From Ziziphus jujuba (Eukaryota; Streptophyta; Magnoliopsida; Rosales; Rhamnaceae), in assembly GCF_031755915.1 (NCBI RefSeq), contig NC_083382.1, positions 28,434,001 through 28,498,000 on the forward strand: 64,000 bases of DNA, given 5' to 3'. The notes below the pieces were generated by a model. The model was not told where the DNA came from, did not search any database, and saw only the letters and a list, made by a program, of their open reading frames with translations. Both the position numbers and the translations under genes were made by a program. This document shows, one piece after another, positions 11,740 through 25,183 of the stretch. Each line of letters opens with the position of its first letter. Within the stretch, counting starts at the first letter, position 1.

Positions 11740-14700
11740 ATGGCTACATCGAATGCTCGAACCCACTCGTTTGTTCAGACTGAAATTAACTGGGACAAGT
11801 GCGTAATATTCCTTTTTCTTTTTTCATCATCATCATCATTATTATTATTTATTTATTTGTCTAGTCTTTCATTTCGTCCGGCTCTGGGTTTAATCTTTAT
11901 TTATTTACTTAGGTTTTTTTTGGGTCCTATATGTATTATGTGCATGTTTACTTTAGAAAATTGAAGCAGTAGATTGGTGTTGAAGCATTCTATTTGGTTC
12001 CATGGAAAATACAAAGGAAATGGGGAGATGGATTAGTGAACGAATTAGAAATTGGGAAACTCATAATTTTTCCGTTGATTTTGGTTCTCAGCAAATGTAA
12101 ATGACCGAAAGGGAATTTTGAGGCTATTTGTCGAATTTGTATTCCAAAACAGTAGGGAAAAAAATGAAGAATTTTCCATAATTTATTTTAGTGATGGAAT
12201 TATTCGTTTTTGAGGGGACATTCGTGCAAAATTTTCCTTATATTATAATCTTGAATGATATATGCGAAGGTATTTATAAATTTGTACAATGCTTCTAAAA
12301 TTTTAGTTGAATTTGTTATGTTTTTGTTTTGGTTAAACTATTCTTAACTCTTCCACTTTTTAAGTCACTTAAAAAGGGGTTTAGTCTCTTAGTAACATTA
12401 TAAAGATTGTGGTGGGGATTTGCATTGTTCTTCTTGTTTTATCATCTGAAATTAAATACCTTTATCCAGAGTATTTACTACGTTCTTGTCTCGTTGGACT
12501 GTATTTCTTGCATTTGAAATATTCACTCTTTCCAATCCAATTCTGCAGGCTTGATAAAACTAAATTTTATGTCGTAGGCGCTGGCCTCTTTACAGGGCTT
12601 ACAGTGGCACTGTATCCAGTCTCGGTTATAAAAACCAGGCTTCAGGTTGCTTCAAAGGAAGTTGGTGAGAAAAATGCATTTTCTGTCGTTAGAGGCATAC
12701 TGAGAACAGATGGGATTCCTGGTCTCTACAGAGGGTTTGGTACGGTTATCACTGGTGCTATTCCTGCCAGGATTTTGTTTCTTACTGCTTTGGAGACCAC
12801 AAAAGTTGCTTCCTATAAGTTGGTTGAACCAATAGAATTATCAGAAACTACTCGAGCAGCAATCGCAAATGGAATAGCGGGCATGACAGCTGCACTTTTC
12901 TCTCAAGCTGTGTTTGTTCCAATTGATGTGGTATGCAGGCTCTAGTCCATCTTCTAGTGAGATGTTGTTGCCCTCTAACATGAAATGCTAAAATGTGAAT
13001 TAGGAAGGCTTCTGTTTTGTTCACGGATGCAGCCTGTTTTTTTTTAGGTTTGATATAGCCCCCTAAAAGTTGAAAACTGAAAAAATAAACTGTGTTAGAA
13101 AGAAGTTGAAAGTCAGGAAACTTTGTCATGTGGACATTTAGGTTGAAAATTTTCAATTTTGCTTTATGTTGGAACTGCAGAAAATTTGCTAATGACTTCC
13201 TTGCCACATCTTCTCTCTGTTGGTGCATGTCATTCTTTTGTAATAATAATAGAAAAGTAAAATTTGGCTATTATGTGTATCTATTGTTAATGAAATTTCT
13301 AGGATGTACATTAAATGGTAATTTGGGTTTGTCCTACTAACTATCTTGGCACTGCAGTAAGCAAAAAAATTGAATAAGGAAGGGGAAAATTGTGAGATGC
13401 TAATAATTTTGATAATGGGTCCTTGTCAGGTTAGTCAAAAGTTGATGGTGCAAGGATACTCAGGCCATGCAAAGTATAGTGGGGGTTTGGATGTTGCCCG
13501 TAAGGTTATAAAGACTGATGGCATCCGAGGATTGTATAAAGGGTTTGGTTTGTCTATTTTGACTTACTCCCCTTCCAGTGCTGTATGGTGGGCAAGTTAT
13601 GGTGCAAGTCAACGCTTCATCTGGAGGTAGGAAATATTTTTTTATCATCATCAACTTTTTAACTGTAATGGAAGAGCTCAATTCTTTTACCAGTGAATCT
13701 AGCTAGTGTAGATTCTTTGATAAATAATTTTTTCTATCTGCAACTGAATATAACAATGTACCCTTAGATTATACGCTGGACATTCTAATTCTAGTTTCGT
13801 TCAAGCAATGTTCTTTTGTTAGGTAATATAAATTCGGTGGTTACTCTTTCCATTGATTTTCATGAGAAAAACATAGAGGTGAATTGGTTGAAATTATATT
13901 AAGGAGTATCAGTATGATGATGGCTTGAGAAATGATCAGGAAGCAATGGGTTAGTAGCTTTCGTTATGGACATTGCAACTTTATGATGTTTGTAAGGCTT
14001 TATTTTGACCCAAAGACCATGTAATTGATATCCAGGCTATTTGTATAGATGAGCTATCAGGAACTAAAGGATATAGTCTATCAAAATTTGGGATTCCCAT
14101 CCTAGTATGGCAATGGACTTTGGTTGCCCAAGTAAACAGGAAACAAAAAGATAAAAAGGAAGGAAAGGGGTGAAGGACTTCTCGTTCATTATTTATTCAT
14201 TTGCGAACAATTTGGATTGTTTACATTTTATATGATGGGTCTTGTCATAAATGCATCACGTCTGGTTCATTTTGCAGCTTCTTAGGCCATGATTCTGGTT
14301 TGGAGAAAGCTCCTAGTGAAGGGAAATTAGTATTAGTACAAGCAACTGGGGGAATTATTGCAGGGGCAACAGCAGCCTCCATAACAACCCCACTGGACAC
14401 CATCAAGACACGGTTACAGGTATTTTCTATTCATGCAACCCATTATTATCCCGTCATCTCTTTTATTCATCAATCATATCGCCTTCTGATTTCTGGATGT
14501 GCTTTGTTTGTTATGAAAGAAAAACTGTTTCCGAAACATGTTTCTGAAGCAGGCTCATTGCATTTGTAAAAATTGGACGGTTAAGCATGTACCAGAATGG
14601 AAATGCACTTAGCAGTTTGACAGTAAATTTACTTCTGTAGGAGTGAATTAAAATTTTATGTCTTATAATTACTGGAAATAGTATTTGAGGCGTGAATTTA

Positions 14701-15773
14701 ACATTTTTTGGTAAAATAACTATATGTGTTTAAATGTTCCACAGTAATCGCTTGTTTTGCTCATTTTCATTTGATCAAGTTACTCCTAATTATTTGTTAC
14801 ATTTTAATTAGTTTCTGTTGCATTATAGGTGATGGGACATGAAGGGGGACACACTACTCGACAAGTTGTTAAAAGCTTGGTTTTAGACGATGGCTGGAGA
14901 GGTTTATACAGAGGGCTGGGTCCAAGATTCTTCAGCACGTCTGCATGGGGAACCTCAATGATATTAGCTTATGAATATCTGAGTATGAACTACAACATTT
15001 TTCCTTCCTCACTAGTCCCTCCTTATCATAGAATGAAGAAATATTTGAAATTAATAAAAGCATGCCGTTTCATTTTTATATTGGCTTCTGAATGTCTTAA
15101 TGTGGACAACTACCTGCTTACAGTTTTATGAACTTGGGAACTCTAAATACGATAAAAAAATGATATTTTAATACTCTAGGTGTGAAATAATTTTCTTAGC
15201 ACATGCAGCAATATTATTTTCATCCCTCCATTAGCCAATGAAGTCATGTTTGGCTTTGGCTTTTACCTGACTCCAGAGCTTCATGATGTTAAATTGTTCT
15301 CACATGCTACCTTCTGTTTGACTCCACCTGTATATTTGTTCGCTTTTGCTGTTGTATTCTCTTCTCTAGATATCATGACCTGTAGATGCTTGATATAAGC
15401 TTTAATATGTTGTCTTCAAATGTAGTATATGGTATCAATGCTCACAAAAATATTAATCAAAATATACTATGAGAACACAAACTATTGAGAAGACCTCGGT
15501 CTAGGTGCCTACTACTTTTTTATTTTATTTTATTTATTTATTATTTTACTTTTTTTTTCCTTTGCCTCTTCTTTAGCTTTGTTTTTTTTCTTTCTTTTGT
15601 CTTATTGAATTGTTGGCTTGTTATGATGTTGATAAGTATATATATATATATTGATATATAATGGATCGATACAAGTTCTTTGCTTATATTTCGAGCTCCA
15701 TTAAAGAGTTGTTCTGGTTTTTCATTCAGAGCGCTTATGTGCAAAAGATGTAACCAACCATCCACAACTTTAG
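11740..15773 (+). CDS. Mitochondrial carrier family protein, SLC25A44-like
   Basis: Six exons: 11740-11798, 12549-12930, 13430-13626, 14278-14419, 14829-14982 and 15730-15773, giving 325 aa, the normal size for the family. Mitochondrial carriers have three repeats of about 100 aa with six inner-membrane helices. The three signature loops are visible: PVSVIKTR (from P43), PIDVVSQK (from P144) and PLDTIKTR (from P251). A serine replaces the usual acidic residue in the first, as in several SLC25A44 members. The middle motif PIDVVSQ is characteristic of SLC25A44, described in animals as a branched-chain amino-acid carrier; the plant substrate is not established here. The last exon is only 44 bases, encodes KRLCAKD and a short tail, and follows a 747-base intron. 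The ATG has a good plant context (acaATGGC). Confidence 0.93.
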
Positions 15774-16823
15774 CTCCTGCTTCATGAAGAGAACAACTAA
15801 GTTTTGGCTTCAAAGCTGGGTTTGACCATACTTATTTCGGACGATGGGGTGTTAGATACATATATCAGAGAATATCTAGCACCCCATTTCCAACATCAGG
15901 AATGCTAATTTTGAAGCCTATGGTTGTGCTTTTCATAACTGGAGTACTTACTGATTTTTGTAGGAACTTCTAGAAATTTTTTTAGTTAGATGTTGCGATA
16001 TTCTTTCTTTGGGATGAATTGATTTGAGCTATACCAATGTAGCTAATTGTAATTCTTCTTCATAGCAATTGTATTACTGGGCAAAGAATTTTGATATTTG
16101 CTCTTCTTATAAATCTGAAATAAATGAGTACGTTTGCTTAGGCGCAAATTTGTGTGAAATGGATCTTTGTCAACTGCTTTGTCCTTGTTAGGATACCATA
16201 TATATTAGCTATCTTCTTTTTGGTCTTGCATATATTAGCTACTTAATTTTTTGCAAACACATTACCTACTTAATAGATAGAACTTGAATTGCCGCAGGGT
16301 GCATACCGAATTCCTTAGGAAAAATATGGAAAAAGGAAAACATCAAAATTCTGTCCAAGTTTATGGGTAAAAGTGTCATTATTGCCAGGTCCCGTTTAGT
16401 GTTATTTGTGGCATTGGGTGTTGATTATATAATGTTCTTATAAAAAATAATATTAATCCAGTTTTTCTTAATATTATCTTTTATTTAAATTTGGGTTCAG
16501 TCTGAAGCCTTTGCACCTTTTACACATTTTTATTCAAAGAAACATCAATGTATTTTTTTAGTGAAAAAACTTCGATTGTCACTTTTCGAAATGTTAAAAA
16601 ATGAGGCATTTTTTGTGGTGAAACTATTTGGGAACTTTGCAATGCATTAAGAATGTCAGTTTTCTTTTTGTACAAGTGCAGTTTTTCAGTTCTAAATCAT
16701 TTCTTGGTACAGAAACAGGACCATTTCAAATTCTACGTCACTCTTGAATAGTGAGGTTCATACGTATGCCTACCAATTTCCTCTTCTTATTTTCATTGCG
16801 CTGCTTCATACCCCATGATGTTT
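15774..16823. other. Intergenic, carrier 3' side
   Basis: No gene seen. The first few hundred bases presumably carry the carrier 3' UTR (an aataaa-like signal, gaaataaatga, is near 16118). The rest is AT-rich without recognisable repeats. Confidence 0.5.
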
Positions 16824-18222
16824 TTAACCTCTGATTGGCTTCTCCAACGCAGCTGAGAAGCAGAGCTCATCTCCCAGCTTATCCATCTTTGGTACTATCC
16901 TCCATAGTAGTTGTCTGCAACCTAGCCTGTTGAATTCATCCAAATACATCTTCATGTCTTCCTTCTTACAAAAGAAACGGTCTATCCAGAGAAGCCCTTT
17001 TGGCAGGAGGACGCGGTCCAAATCAAACAACACAAATTGAAGGAATTCCACATCTATCCACACATCCAAGAACAGAGTTGAATGGATTATATCGAAGGTA
17101 TTATCGAAGAAAGGCAATCTCAAACTGACCGAAATGTAGAGAGGCATTAGACATCTTAAAGCAATGACTTCATTGAAAGAAGCACCTAAGTTCAATGTAG
17201 CTGAGGCAATGGTAACATTCTTCTCCTTCATGATAGCAGCAAATGTTCCTGTGGTTGGACTAATATCTAGACCAATACAGATCTCCCCTGGCTTTAAGCT
17301 TAGAACTTCATTGATGGTGAATTCTGCTGAAACAGACTGATTTGTTGGGATATCCCACCTCGTTTTGAGAGGTTGAAACAATCTGAGCATTTGAAGAATC
17401 TCCTTCTGTTGAAACATTCTGAGCATTTGAAGAATCTGAGCATTTGAAACAATCTGAGCATTTGTAGAAAGTGGAGAACCGTGATGTGGAGATGTTCTTG
17501 TGAAGCATCTTCTTCTTGGTAATGGGTCGCAGCCATTCGATATCTCACAGCCATTCGATATCAGCTTCTGAACAATGTCCCCATCCTCAGGGCACATTCC
17601 ATGGATCTTGTAATTCATATAACTGTCTACATTGAAAGCCATATTGGCACAAGGTAATCCGAATGACGGATTTATTGCCTCCACCCCAAGAAAATTGTTC
17701 TTCCCAATCAGTCTTTGGTTTGGGTGAAGTATAATTCTGATGCTCACATGAATTGAACGCCTTCTAGGGCATCGATCCTTCTCCGTCTTCAGCTTCATCT
17801 TTTTGATCAGGTTCACTGAAATCTTCATCCACATTGTGCACTTCATTCTTATCGGGGGTAGCATTACCATTGAGATCAGATAGGCTGTTTGAAAGCTTGT
17901 CTATAGAAAGAGCAACATGAAGAACTTGATCAGAGAATTCCACAAGTGCTTTAGATTCTGAACTCTCATTATGCAGCTGCTGGAGTAAAATTCCCACTTG
18001 GGTCTGACGATGGGTCATTTGGGTGTGAAGGGAATGAGGTATAATGTCATTCCTGCCATAAAAGATATTGGCCATGACGGTGAAAATGGATCCTGGGTAT
18101 GCGACATTGGAACCGGAGATTGTTAAAGTAACGAAGCTGATCAGGAGAAAAACACAAAACATCAAGGGAAGAAGGCGCCCAAGAAAGCATTTTGCTGGCC
18201 TGTATGTGCTTTCTTTCTGCAT
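16824..18222 (-). pseudogene. Decayed plant SAM-dependent methyltransferase-like gene (single-TM type)
   Basis: The minus strand begins with ATG at 18222 and encodes a basic N-terminus, one membrane segment (LLPLMFCVFLLISFVTLTI) and an acidic coiled region, then stops at 17764. A second frame, open from about 17870 to 16824, encodes the rest: CDPLPRRRC, FTINEVLSLKPGEICIGLDI, LNLGASFNEVIALR, LPFFDNTFDIIHS, LPKGLLWIDRFFC. These blocks match a family of plant putative methyltransferases with an N-terminal anchor. At least one frameshift lies in 17764-17870. The cysteine region near 17380-17490 is scrambled by small tandem duplications (repeated aaatgctcagatt), with family residues visible in another frame. 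The SAM-binding glycine motif reads GLDISPTTGTF instead of a glycine-rich loop. I judge it a pseudogene; sequencing error could explain a single shift but not the lost motif. Confidence 0.65.
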
Positions 18223-18613
18223 TTCTACTGAGTTCCTTTCTTCCTGGAAAATTTTCCAACAATCACTAGCATCTGAGCTTTAATCTTGTTAGCTGTTTGC
18301 CTTCATAAGTAATATCAGATTGTCGTTTTTAATTTGAAGTTCCTGCTTCCCTAGGCACCTGCAGTGGAGCTTTACCGTTCCTTGCATGAAGTTGTGTGAT
18401 GCTTGAGATGCAAGAATCTTCATATTTCCTATGTTCGATGAAATCTAAACATAAATTGAATTTTTAAGTAAACTATAAGAATTCTTAACAAAGAATAAAC
18501 AAATAAAATTATGAACTATAAGAGAGACTGCCATTTCAGTTGCCACGTGAGTCAATGATAGAAGAATGTTGGAAATCCAACCGTCTGAGACTATTGCTTG
18601 GTTTCTCAGTTTC

Positions 18614-18664
<51 letters not shown>

Positions 18665-19456
18665 TTGGATCTTCTCTCGGTTTCTTACTTACCCCAGCAA
18701 TAAATCACTCAAGTGTGAAAATTCCCTTTACTAAAGAAGAGAAATTCTAGCACGCATCTCTGTTCATTAATAAACTAACAAGGTATCATGCAAACTTAAA
18801 CTTGAGACACGCTGCTTTATATTGCTAAACAGTATAAAAAATTTGCGAACTGAGCAACCAGAAAAATCACAAGGTGGTTAGATGCCTTTTACCATATCTT
18901 TTGTCCAACATGAGAGAGAGAGCCCAAAAAAAAAAAAAAAAGAAAGAAAACCAACTACAACAACGAAGTTTACTGAGAAGATAGAAGATACGGGTATCAT
19001 GAGGCTCATTCATTCACAAAGTGGGTATCCTATTTGGAGGATCATGAAAAAGCGAGGGAACATTCTTATATTCTATCATCTAGCTTAAGGGAAAAAAAAT
19101 TAATAATAGGAAATTGAGGGCTACACGATTACATCCAAAACACATCAAAAACAGATCTATGGCGTGGATTTTGAGCAAAATTATACAATATATATTTTTT
19201 TTCATATGGTTGAGTGCCAGTACAAAGTGTAGGAAACAATAAAAAAAAAAAAAAGAAAAAAAAAAAAAAAGCACTCCTACAGTGACATGCCGCATTTCAC
19301 AGACCTCATCTTGATATTTCTATGAAAAGAAAAACAGACTCCTAAAATATGTATAATTTTAGCAAATATGGTGAAACTTAAGACATCAGTTTCTCCATAA
19401 TGCATGCAGTCAATTTATGCGAATCAGTACATGTATATTTCTCATTGAGATGCAAC
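18223..19456. other. Intergenic with (CT)n microsatellite
   Basis: No gene is supported. A (CT)n run of about 44 bases occupies about 18618-18661, and A-rich runs lie at 18926-18950 and 19240-19270. The right end presumably holds the 3' UTR of the DUF2039-like gene. Confidence 0.5.
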
Positions 19457-21403
19457 TCAATTTTCCTCTCCCGCCTCCTCCTCTTCCCCCTCCTCATCCT
19501 CATCATCCTCGTTGTCACTGTTATCATCGTTTTTTTTGTCTCTACTTGATTTCGCATATTCTTCAAGAGTTGAAGAGGGAAATAACTCTCCAACCTTGTT
19601 TTCCTCAGTGCGAGTTTTACCCAAACTATTGGATTTTCCTTTGTTCATCTGGTCCAGTAAAAAGATAAGTACTGGTAAGCTCTATGGAACAAACAGGCAT
19701 GAGATGATTATAGAACAAAAGGTACCACCATTGACGAAATTCTTTAGTTCTTCTTGAAAAAGGAAATACAAACATCCATGAGATGGAAGCGCATAAATTC
19801 CAAGTTCACTACTATTGGTCATCCATAAAGAAAACACAGATAGAGACAAAACTTCACCTTAAGAAGAGCAAAACACATATAAGGTTATTAATTGAGAAAA
19901 CATGGAATGATAACTAGACTGCACGCACATTCTGACAGTAAAGACATCTTAGTAAGGTGAAGTTCTAATGCAACAATCTGGTTTTGCTGCAATGCAAGCT
20001 TGAAGTTCAAGAGTTGCTAACAACGAAGGCAAGAGAGGCAAAGTGGAACTGGAAAATTGATTTTTGCCTAAAAGAGCACCAGTTTATACTTTTATCTGAT
20101 CAGCAGAAGAACATTCTTAACAAGTGGAACCTTTTCCACAAGTTAAAACTTGAAAAGTTGGAATATATTAATTTTACATGGAAGAAGAAAATATCACTCT
20201 TACTGAATATAGCAGCAAGAATTATACCTTTGAACATGTTATTGTAAACAATCTATACAGCAGCCACAACATGATTAGTTAATTTCATAACAAAGACCTA
20301 AAATAGTTCCAAAGAATAATATAAGCAAGAATCCCAAACAAAAGGATATTCTATAAAAAGATAAATTAAGATGTTTCCCTTGATGCAAAGAAAAAATGAA
20401 GAAGAAACAAATGGAAAAGCTTCCAATACTTTCACAGTACAAACAAACAAACATTTAAAAAGTAATGTCTATGTAACTTACAGTCCGCAGTATAGTCCTT
20501 CTGTCCCTTTCTCGAGCATTCTTTATGGCCTGTTTCCATAGCAAACCAACCAACCCTGTCAGCTTTCAGAATAAAACCAAAGCCTTTATCTACAGAATAT
20601 AATAACACAAACCTCCTCAAGCATCTTTTGCTCTGCTTCCACTTCAGAAGAATCTCTACAGGAAAAAGAAACCAAAAAACCCATTTAACAAAGATACTCA
20701 ACAATCTAAATGGCTACTGAAAGTTACCCATGATATGAAACTCAATCAAAATTCAAAACCTTCCAACTACACTATCAACACGGCTACAACACTTGGCGCA
20801 AACGCCTTGCTCCTTGGCACAACCTAACATTACAAACACATGCTTCAGAAAACACGCATACTATAAGCCCCCAAAAGGAAAATGTATAGCTCAGAATTAG
20901 AGCTACCCATCAGAGGATGTTGAAACTAACCAGAACAGAGATTATGGTAAGCTTGGCGAACAGCTCGTTTCGAACAACGTTGACTGTTTTATCAGTTATC
21001 AATATGTATTAAATATACAAATCATTCAAAACGAAGCAATAAAATTTAAAAAAAAAAAAAAAAAGAAAAAAGGAAAAAAAGACAAACCATTTGGCAGGTT
21101 CAGTGAGAGGCTTATACTTGCCGTAACGGCGTTTCCAGTCGATCTGTTCCTTACAACGAAGGCAAACGCCGGTGATCTCTGAGTACGGTCTCAGCCTCCC
21201 TCCAACTTCCTAAAGAAAGACACTTCCTTTTTGCTCATTATATTATAAAACCATCCAACTGATAATTTCTCTGATTAAAATGAAAAAAAGAAAAAGAGAA
21301 GAGAGAAAGCAGGAAACATTACCGTTTCGTTGATTTTGTGACCGGCGTTGGGTTTCCAAGCGTATTTGTTTTGGTGCTTGGGGGGACCTTGCCTATTGCT
21401 CAT
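19457..21403 (-). CDS. DUF2039 / C9orf85-like zinc-ribbon protein
   Basis: Seven exons on the minus strand: 21403-21323, 21209-21088, 20983-20931, 20823-20760, 20655-20613, 20529-20482 and 19648-19457. All phases agree and the product is 200 aa. The N-terminus (MSNRQGPPKHQNKYAWKPN) and the core VCLRCKEQIDWKRRYGKYK match the conserved eukaryotic family typified by human C9orf85. Four CxxC pairs are visible (43/46, 68/71, 84/87, 94/97), consistent with two zinc sites. A basic helix (AIKNARERDRRTILRT) and a very acidic C-terminal tail (D/E-rich, last 35 residues) follow. The family has no assigned function that I know; the motif layout suggests RNA or protein binding. The start is fixed by the family-typical N-terminus. 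Confidence 0.88.
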
Positions 21404-23247
21404 CTTCTTCTTCTTCTTCTTCTTCTAATGTCCCAAGACTTCTTCAAACCACAACTATTGCTTCTCCCAACTCCAAAATACGCCGCTCCGGTAAATCTGG
21501 ACCAACTTCCGGATGACCTAATTCCGCCTTTAAGGATCTTTTTGTTAACCTTATTCGGCTACTGGTTCTTGGTCATGGAGGTAACAATTTGGTGGGAAAC
21601 ACAACTGGGTTTTTCACATTCTCAGTTCCCAATTGGACATGGCCTCTGATTTTCTTCATGGACGTTTGAGTCTGGGCTTCGATACAATAAAATATGGGCC
21701 TTCATTGATCCCTTCTGCTTCAAGGCCTAACCTGGACATAAAATTGTGGGCTCCATGGTCCCGAAACTTTTTTTTTTTTTTTTGGGTGATACTAAATGGA
21801 TCCTTCTTTTTACACAGCCTAATTTTCTACTTGCACGTATATATAATTATTTAAAAACCCTTTTATTTTTTTATTTTTACTTTTGAAATTTGTAACTTTT
21901 GTTTTATTAAATTTAGTTCTCTGTAAAACTCTTAACTTCGTTGGCCATTTACAATTCGTGAAATCTATTTGCTATATATGTCTTCAAGCATAGTGGGTAG
22001 GCACCGCGGGAAGAAAAATTAAATCCTAAAATATGATAGAATGATTAAAAATTAAAAGGGAAAAACGGAAAAAAAAAAATCAAAGTTTGTTTTAGGAATT
22101 TTATATATTAATGTAGTGGAAGAAGAACTTTGAGTTGTGCAGAAAGAAGCATTATATAATTTTTAATTTTTTTTTTTTTGGTTTTCTGTTTTTTTTTTTT
22201 TTTTTTTTTGCTTTAGAGAATTATTTATTTAATTTACAGAAGTAGAATTAAATTGGTTTGAGGATGAAAATGATTTGGCAATGTGGGATGTATCTTACAT
22301 TTCCTACATGGATATGGTTTATGGTTTAAGTACTAGTTGGCTAGTTGAAGTAGATTAACATGCATATATAATATACCACAAAGACTTGTATTTATTTTTC
22401 TTATAATATTTAATTGACCTCAATTGGATTTGCTTATTCTGAAAAAAAAACAAGTAGTTGTGTTTGTATTGAGTTGGGTTGGTCTTTTTACTTTAGCCAC
22501 CTTTTGTTTTTTTTCTTGTTAACCAATTAATTAAGTTCCACTTCTGACTACCTTATCATGTGTATATATATATATATATACACTCTTTATTATCCTAGAC
22601 TCACTCTTTTTCTCTTTACAGACTTTTTTCCACTCTCACACGTCCATGCCTTAAGCTTGAAAAACACCCTTAATTGTTCATCGCCATATTCTGCGGGTAT
22701 GTACAAACTCATCCATCTCTTTCTATAAAATATAATTTTTGGTTTTTTTTTTTTTTTTGAATATATGTATGTATAATATGCATAAAGCACTAAATTAGAT
22801 TAATATTAAGTCGGTAATTTTTGTAAAGCCTGCATAGGAATCGATTTCCTACGATCCAAGTTACCATATATATACACTAGTACAGTGACTCAGAATATTC
22901 ATATGATCTTTAATTAATTAAATGCTAAATTTTCACTTCTCATTAATTTAGTTACCTTTTCATCCTGCTTCTTGAATTTAATCATACAAGTACATTTTTG
23001 AATTTTCTGGAAATTTACTAAATTTCGAAGCTAGCTATTGAAATTACATACCTGCAAAATTACTAGTAAAGTTATCTTGAGGGATATTAATTTCTAGATG
23101 AGACAAATATTATCAACCGCCAATAAAATATATATTTACAGACACACTCACTGATTGATTTTTGTTGTCTACGTATATATATTTCTTAAGGTGGACCACT
23201 CACTCACTCACTCACTCACCGCGAAGCTTTAGCTGTGTAAGTATTAA
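21404..23247. other. Intergenic region between divergent DUF2039-like and NAC-like genes
   Basis: Upstream of 21404 is a (CTT)n run, likely the 5' UTR of the minus-strand gene. The rest is AT-rich with long T runs (21770-21785, 22188-22210). A tata repeat at 22562-22580 precedes a pyrimidine-rich stretch (22581-22640) that may be the transcription start of the NAC-like gene. No coding exon is convincing; an ATG in this leader is followed at once by a stop. Confidence 0.45.
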
Positions 23248-24126
23248 TCAATTGAGTTACCGGCTCCGGTTCCCGTACCATCATTGAAGGGTTGGAGGTT
23301 TCGTCCCACGGACGATGATCTTGTGGGATATTATCTCCTTCGCGAAGTAACCGGTTGTCCTTTCTCTCATGTTGGGATTGCACATGACTTTGACGTGTTT
23401 GGCAAGAAAGAACCTTGGGAAATCTGGAGCACGTTTCGAAGCGAGAATGACCATGATAATCCTGATCCTGATGATCTCAACTTCTACACCAAGCCCAAGA
23501 AAAACACACCGAAAGGAAAACGTTTCAACCGCAAGGTTGGCTCCGGCACATGGAAAGGCCAAGATTCCAGCACCGAGATTTACGCTTCCTCTGCCGACGA
23601 TAACGACATTGTTATCGGCTTCAGGAAACGATTTCACTACGAGAACAAGCAGTCCAAAGAGCATGATGGAAGTCGGATCATGTTTGAGTACTGCCTTGCT
23701 GGTTCACTGAGTCATTGTATTACCGTTCCTGATAATGATTTTGTACTTTGCCGAATCCGGAAGAAAAGCTCATCTGAAAACAAGAACAAGAGGAAGAACT
23801 CGATGATCATTGGCTGTGATGATGATTTGGTACCGCCACCTCTAAAGAACCAGAAGACCAATATTAATAATGGGAATAATATTGGCTACTCTTCATGTTG
23901 ATCATGATACGGTGCTGTTTAATCCACCACAACCTCCTTTTCCAATGCCGTGCCCACAACAGCCTTGTTTAGCAGAGTCGTCTTTGCCATTAATACCTCA
24001 ATCTTCTTTGCCTTTGCCACAACCAGGTGATGGCTTCGACTTGCTATTGCCACAACAACCTTTGCCTCTGCCAGTGATGATGATTTTATCATTGATTTTG
24101 ATGTACTAGATGGTTTTGAATTGTAG
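23248..24126 (+). pseudogene. Diverged NAC-domain transcription factor gene, probably broken
   Basis: An open frame from 23248 (after a TAA at 23245) to a TGA at 23901 encodes a recognisable NAC domain: LKGWRFRPTDDDLVGYYL (subdomain A), HDFDVFGKKEPWEIW (B), LNFYTKPKKNTPKGKRFNRK and GTWKG (C), then DNDFVLCRIRKK (E). No ATG lies in frame before the domain, so an upstream exon is missing or lost. Unlike most NAC genes there is no intron in the domain. After the TGA, a proline/glutamine-rich reading continues in the +1 frame (about 23890-24070). The original frame then reopens with an acidic tail, DDDFIIDFDVLDGFEL, stopping at 24126. Two compensating frameshifts, or a small unrecognised intron, would explain this. 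Function as a DNA-binding regulator would need an intact start. Confidence is high for NAC ancestry, moderate for pseudogene status. Confidence 0.7.
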
Positions 24127-25183
24127 TTTTTTTTTTTTTTCTTACTTTATTAATTTGTATATATAGATTTTACATTTTTATGTATACAAAAAAATTTGAT
24201 TAAGCATTGTATACATTGTTACTACAATTATAATCAATGAAAATTCAAATTATTATTTTTAAAGTAATTCTTATTAAACTCTTCAATATTATTTATTTAT
24301 TTTTTTTGCTTTTGATCTGTGTTTGACTAAGTTTATGTATGTATATATATGTTTGTTTTGCATAAACCCCATAAAATTAATCCAGTTGCAGAGAGAAGTT
24401 GATTGGGATTTTGGAAGTGGCTACGTTAGTCAGTGTCTCCTTTTGACTGTTTTAATTTCCTTTTTATGAATTTTTTTTGGAAGCATATATATATAGATGT
24501 TTAATGATATGATAGATAATATAATTTTGACAATTATGATCAAATCCGCTTATTTTTCAAATTCACATAAATTGGAATCCGAGGCAGTTGACTATTTCTC
24601 AAACCGTTGGGTTATGACCAATGTCTACTGCTTTAAAAATTTAGGTCACAACAAGATCTACAAACTTTCAACCAAAAAAGAAAAAAAAAATGGAAAACCA
24701 ACCACAAGAAAATGAAAAAGGCTCATAGTTAGTGCTTGCTTTTAGAGGAAAGCAAAAGCATAAGAACGAACAAAAAGAGTAAAAACAAGCATAATAAGGC
24801 CTAGGCTACCTCCTTTTGGTTGCTAATGATGTTTGTGGAACAAAGTTTTCATTAATTATTTGGCTGGAAATAAATATGTACAGGATTAAAACCAACACGG
24901 CGAGTGAATGATCAGAGTATAATCCACATATTTTTTCTCATTTCATACTCTTAGGCAAACAGAATTATTTCTCGTTTCATACTCTTAGGCAAACAAAATT
25001 ACTAATTTAGTGCAATGACAACAAAAATCTTATACTTATATCCAGAAGGAGACTCTATTTTTATATTGTTTTCCTAAATTGTCACGTACAAAAAAGAAAA
25101 AGGGTGATATGATTTCCATAAATATTAATTGAAATCAGAGCATTTTTTTTTCCTTGATTTCTGGTATGATTAGATTACCAAAC
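24127..25183. other. Intergenic; left flank of the first MMP duplication unit
   Basis: No gene. From about 24840 onwards the sequence is matched by 30860 onwards (for example tatttggctggaaataaata in both), so this is the 5' flank duplicated together with the metalloproteinase gene. A local direct repeat, catttcatactcttaggcaa and its neighbour, occurs near 24941 and 24974. Confidence 0.6.
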
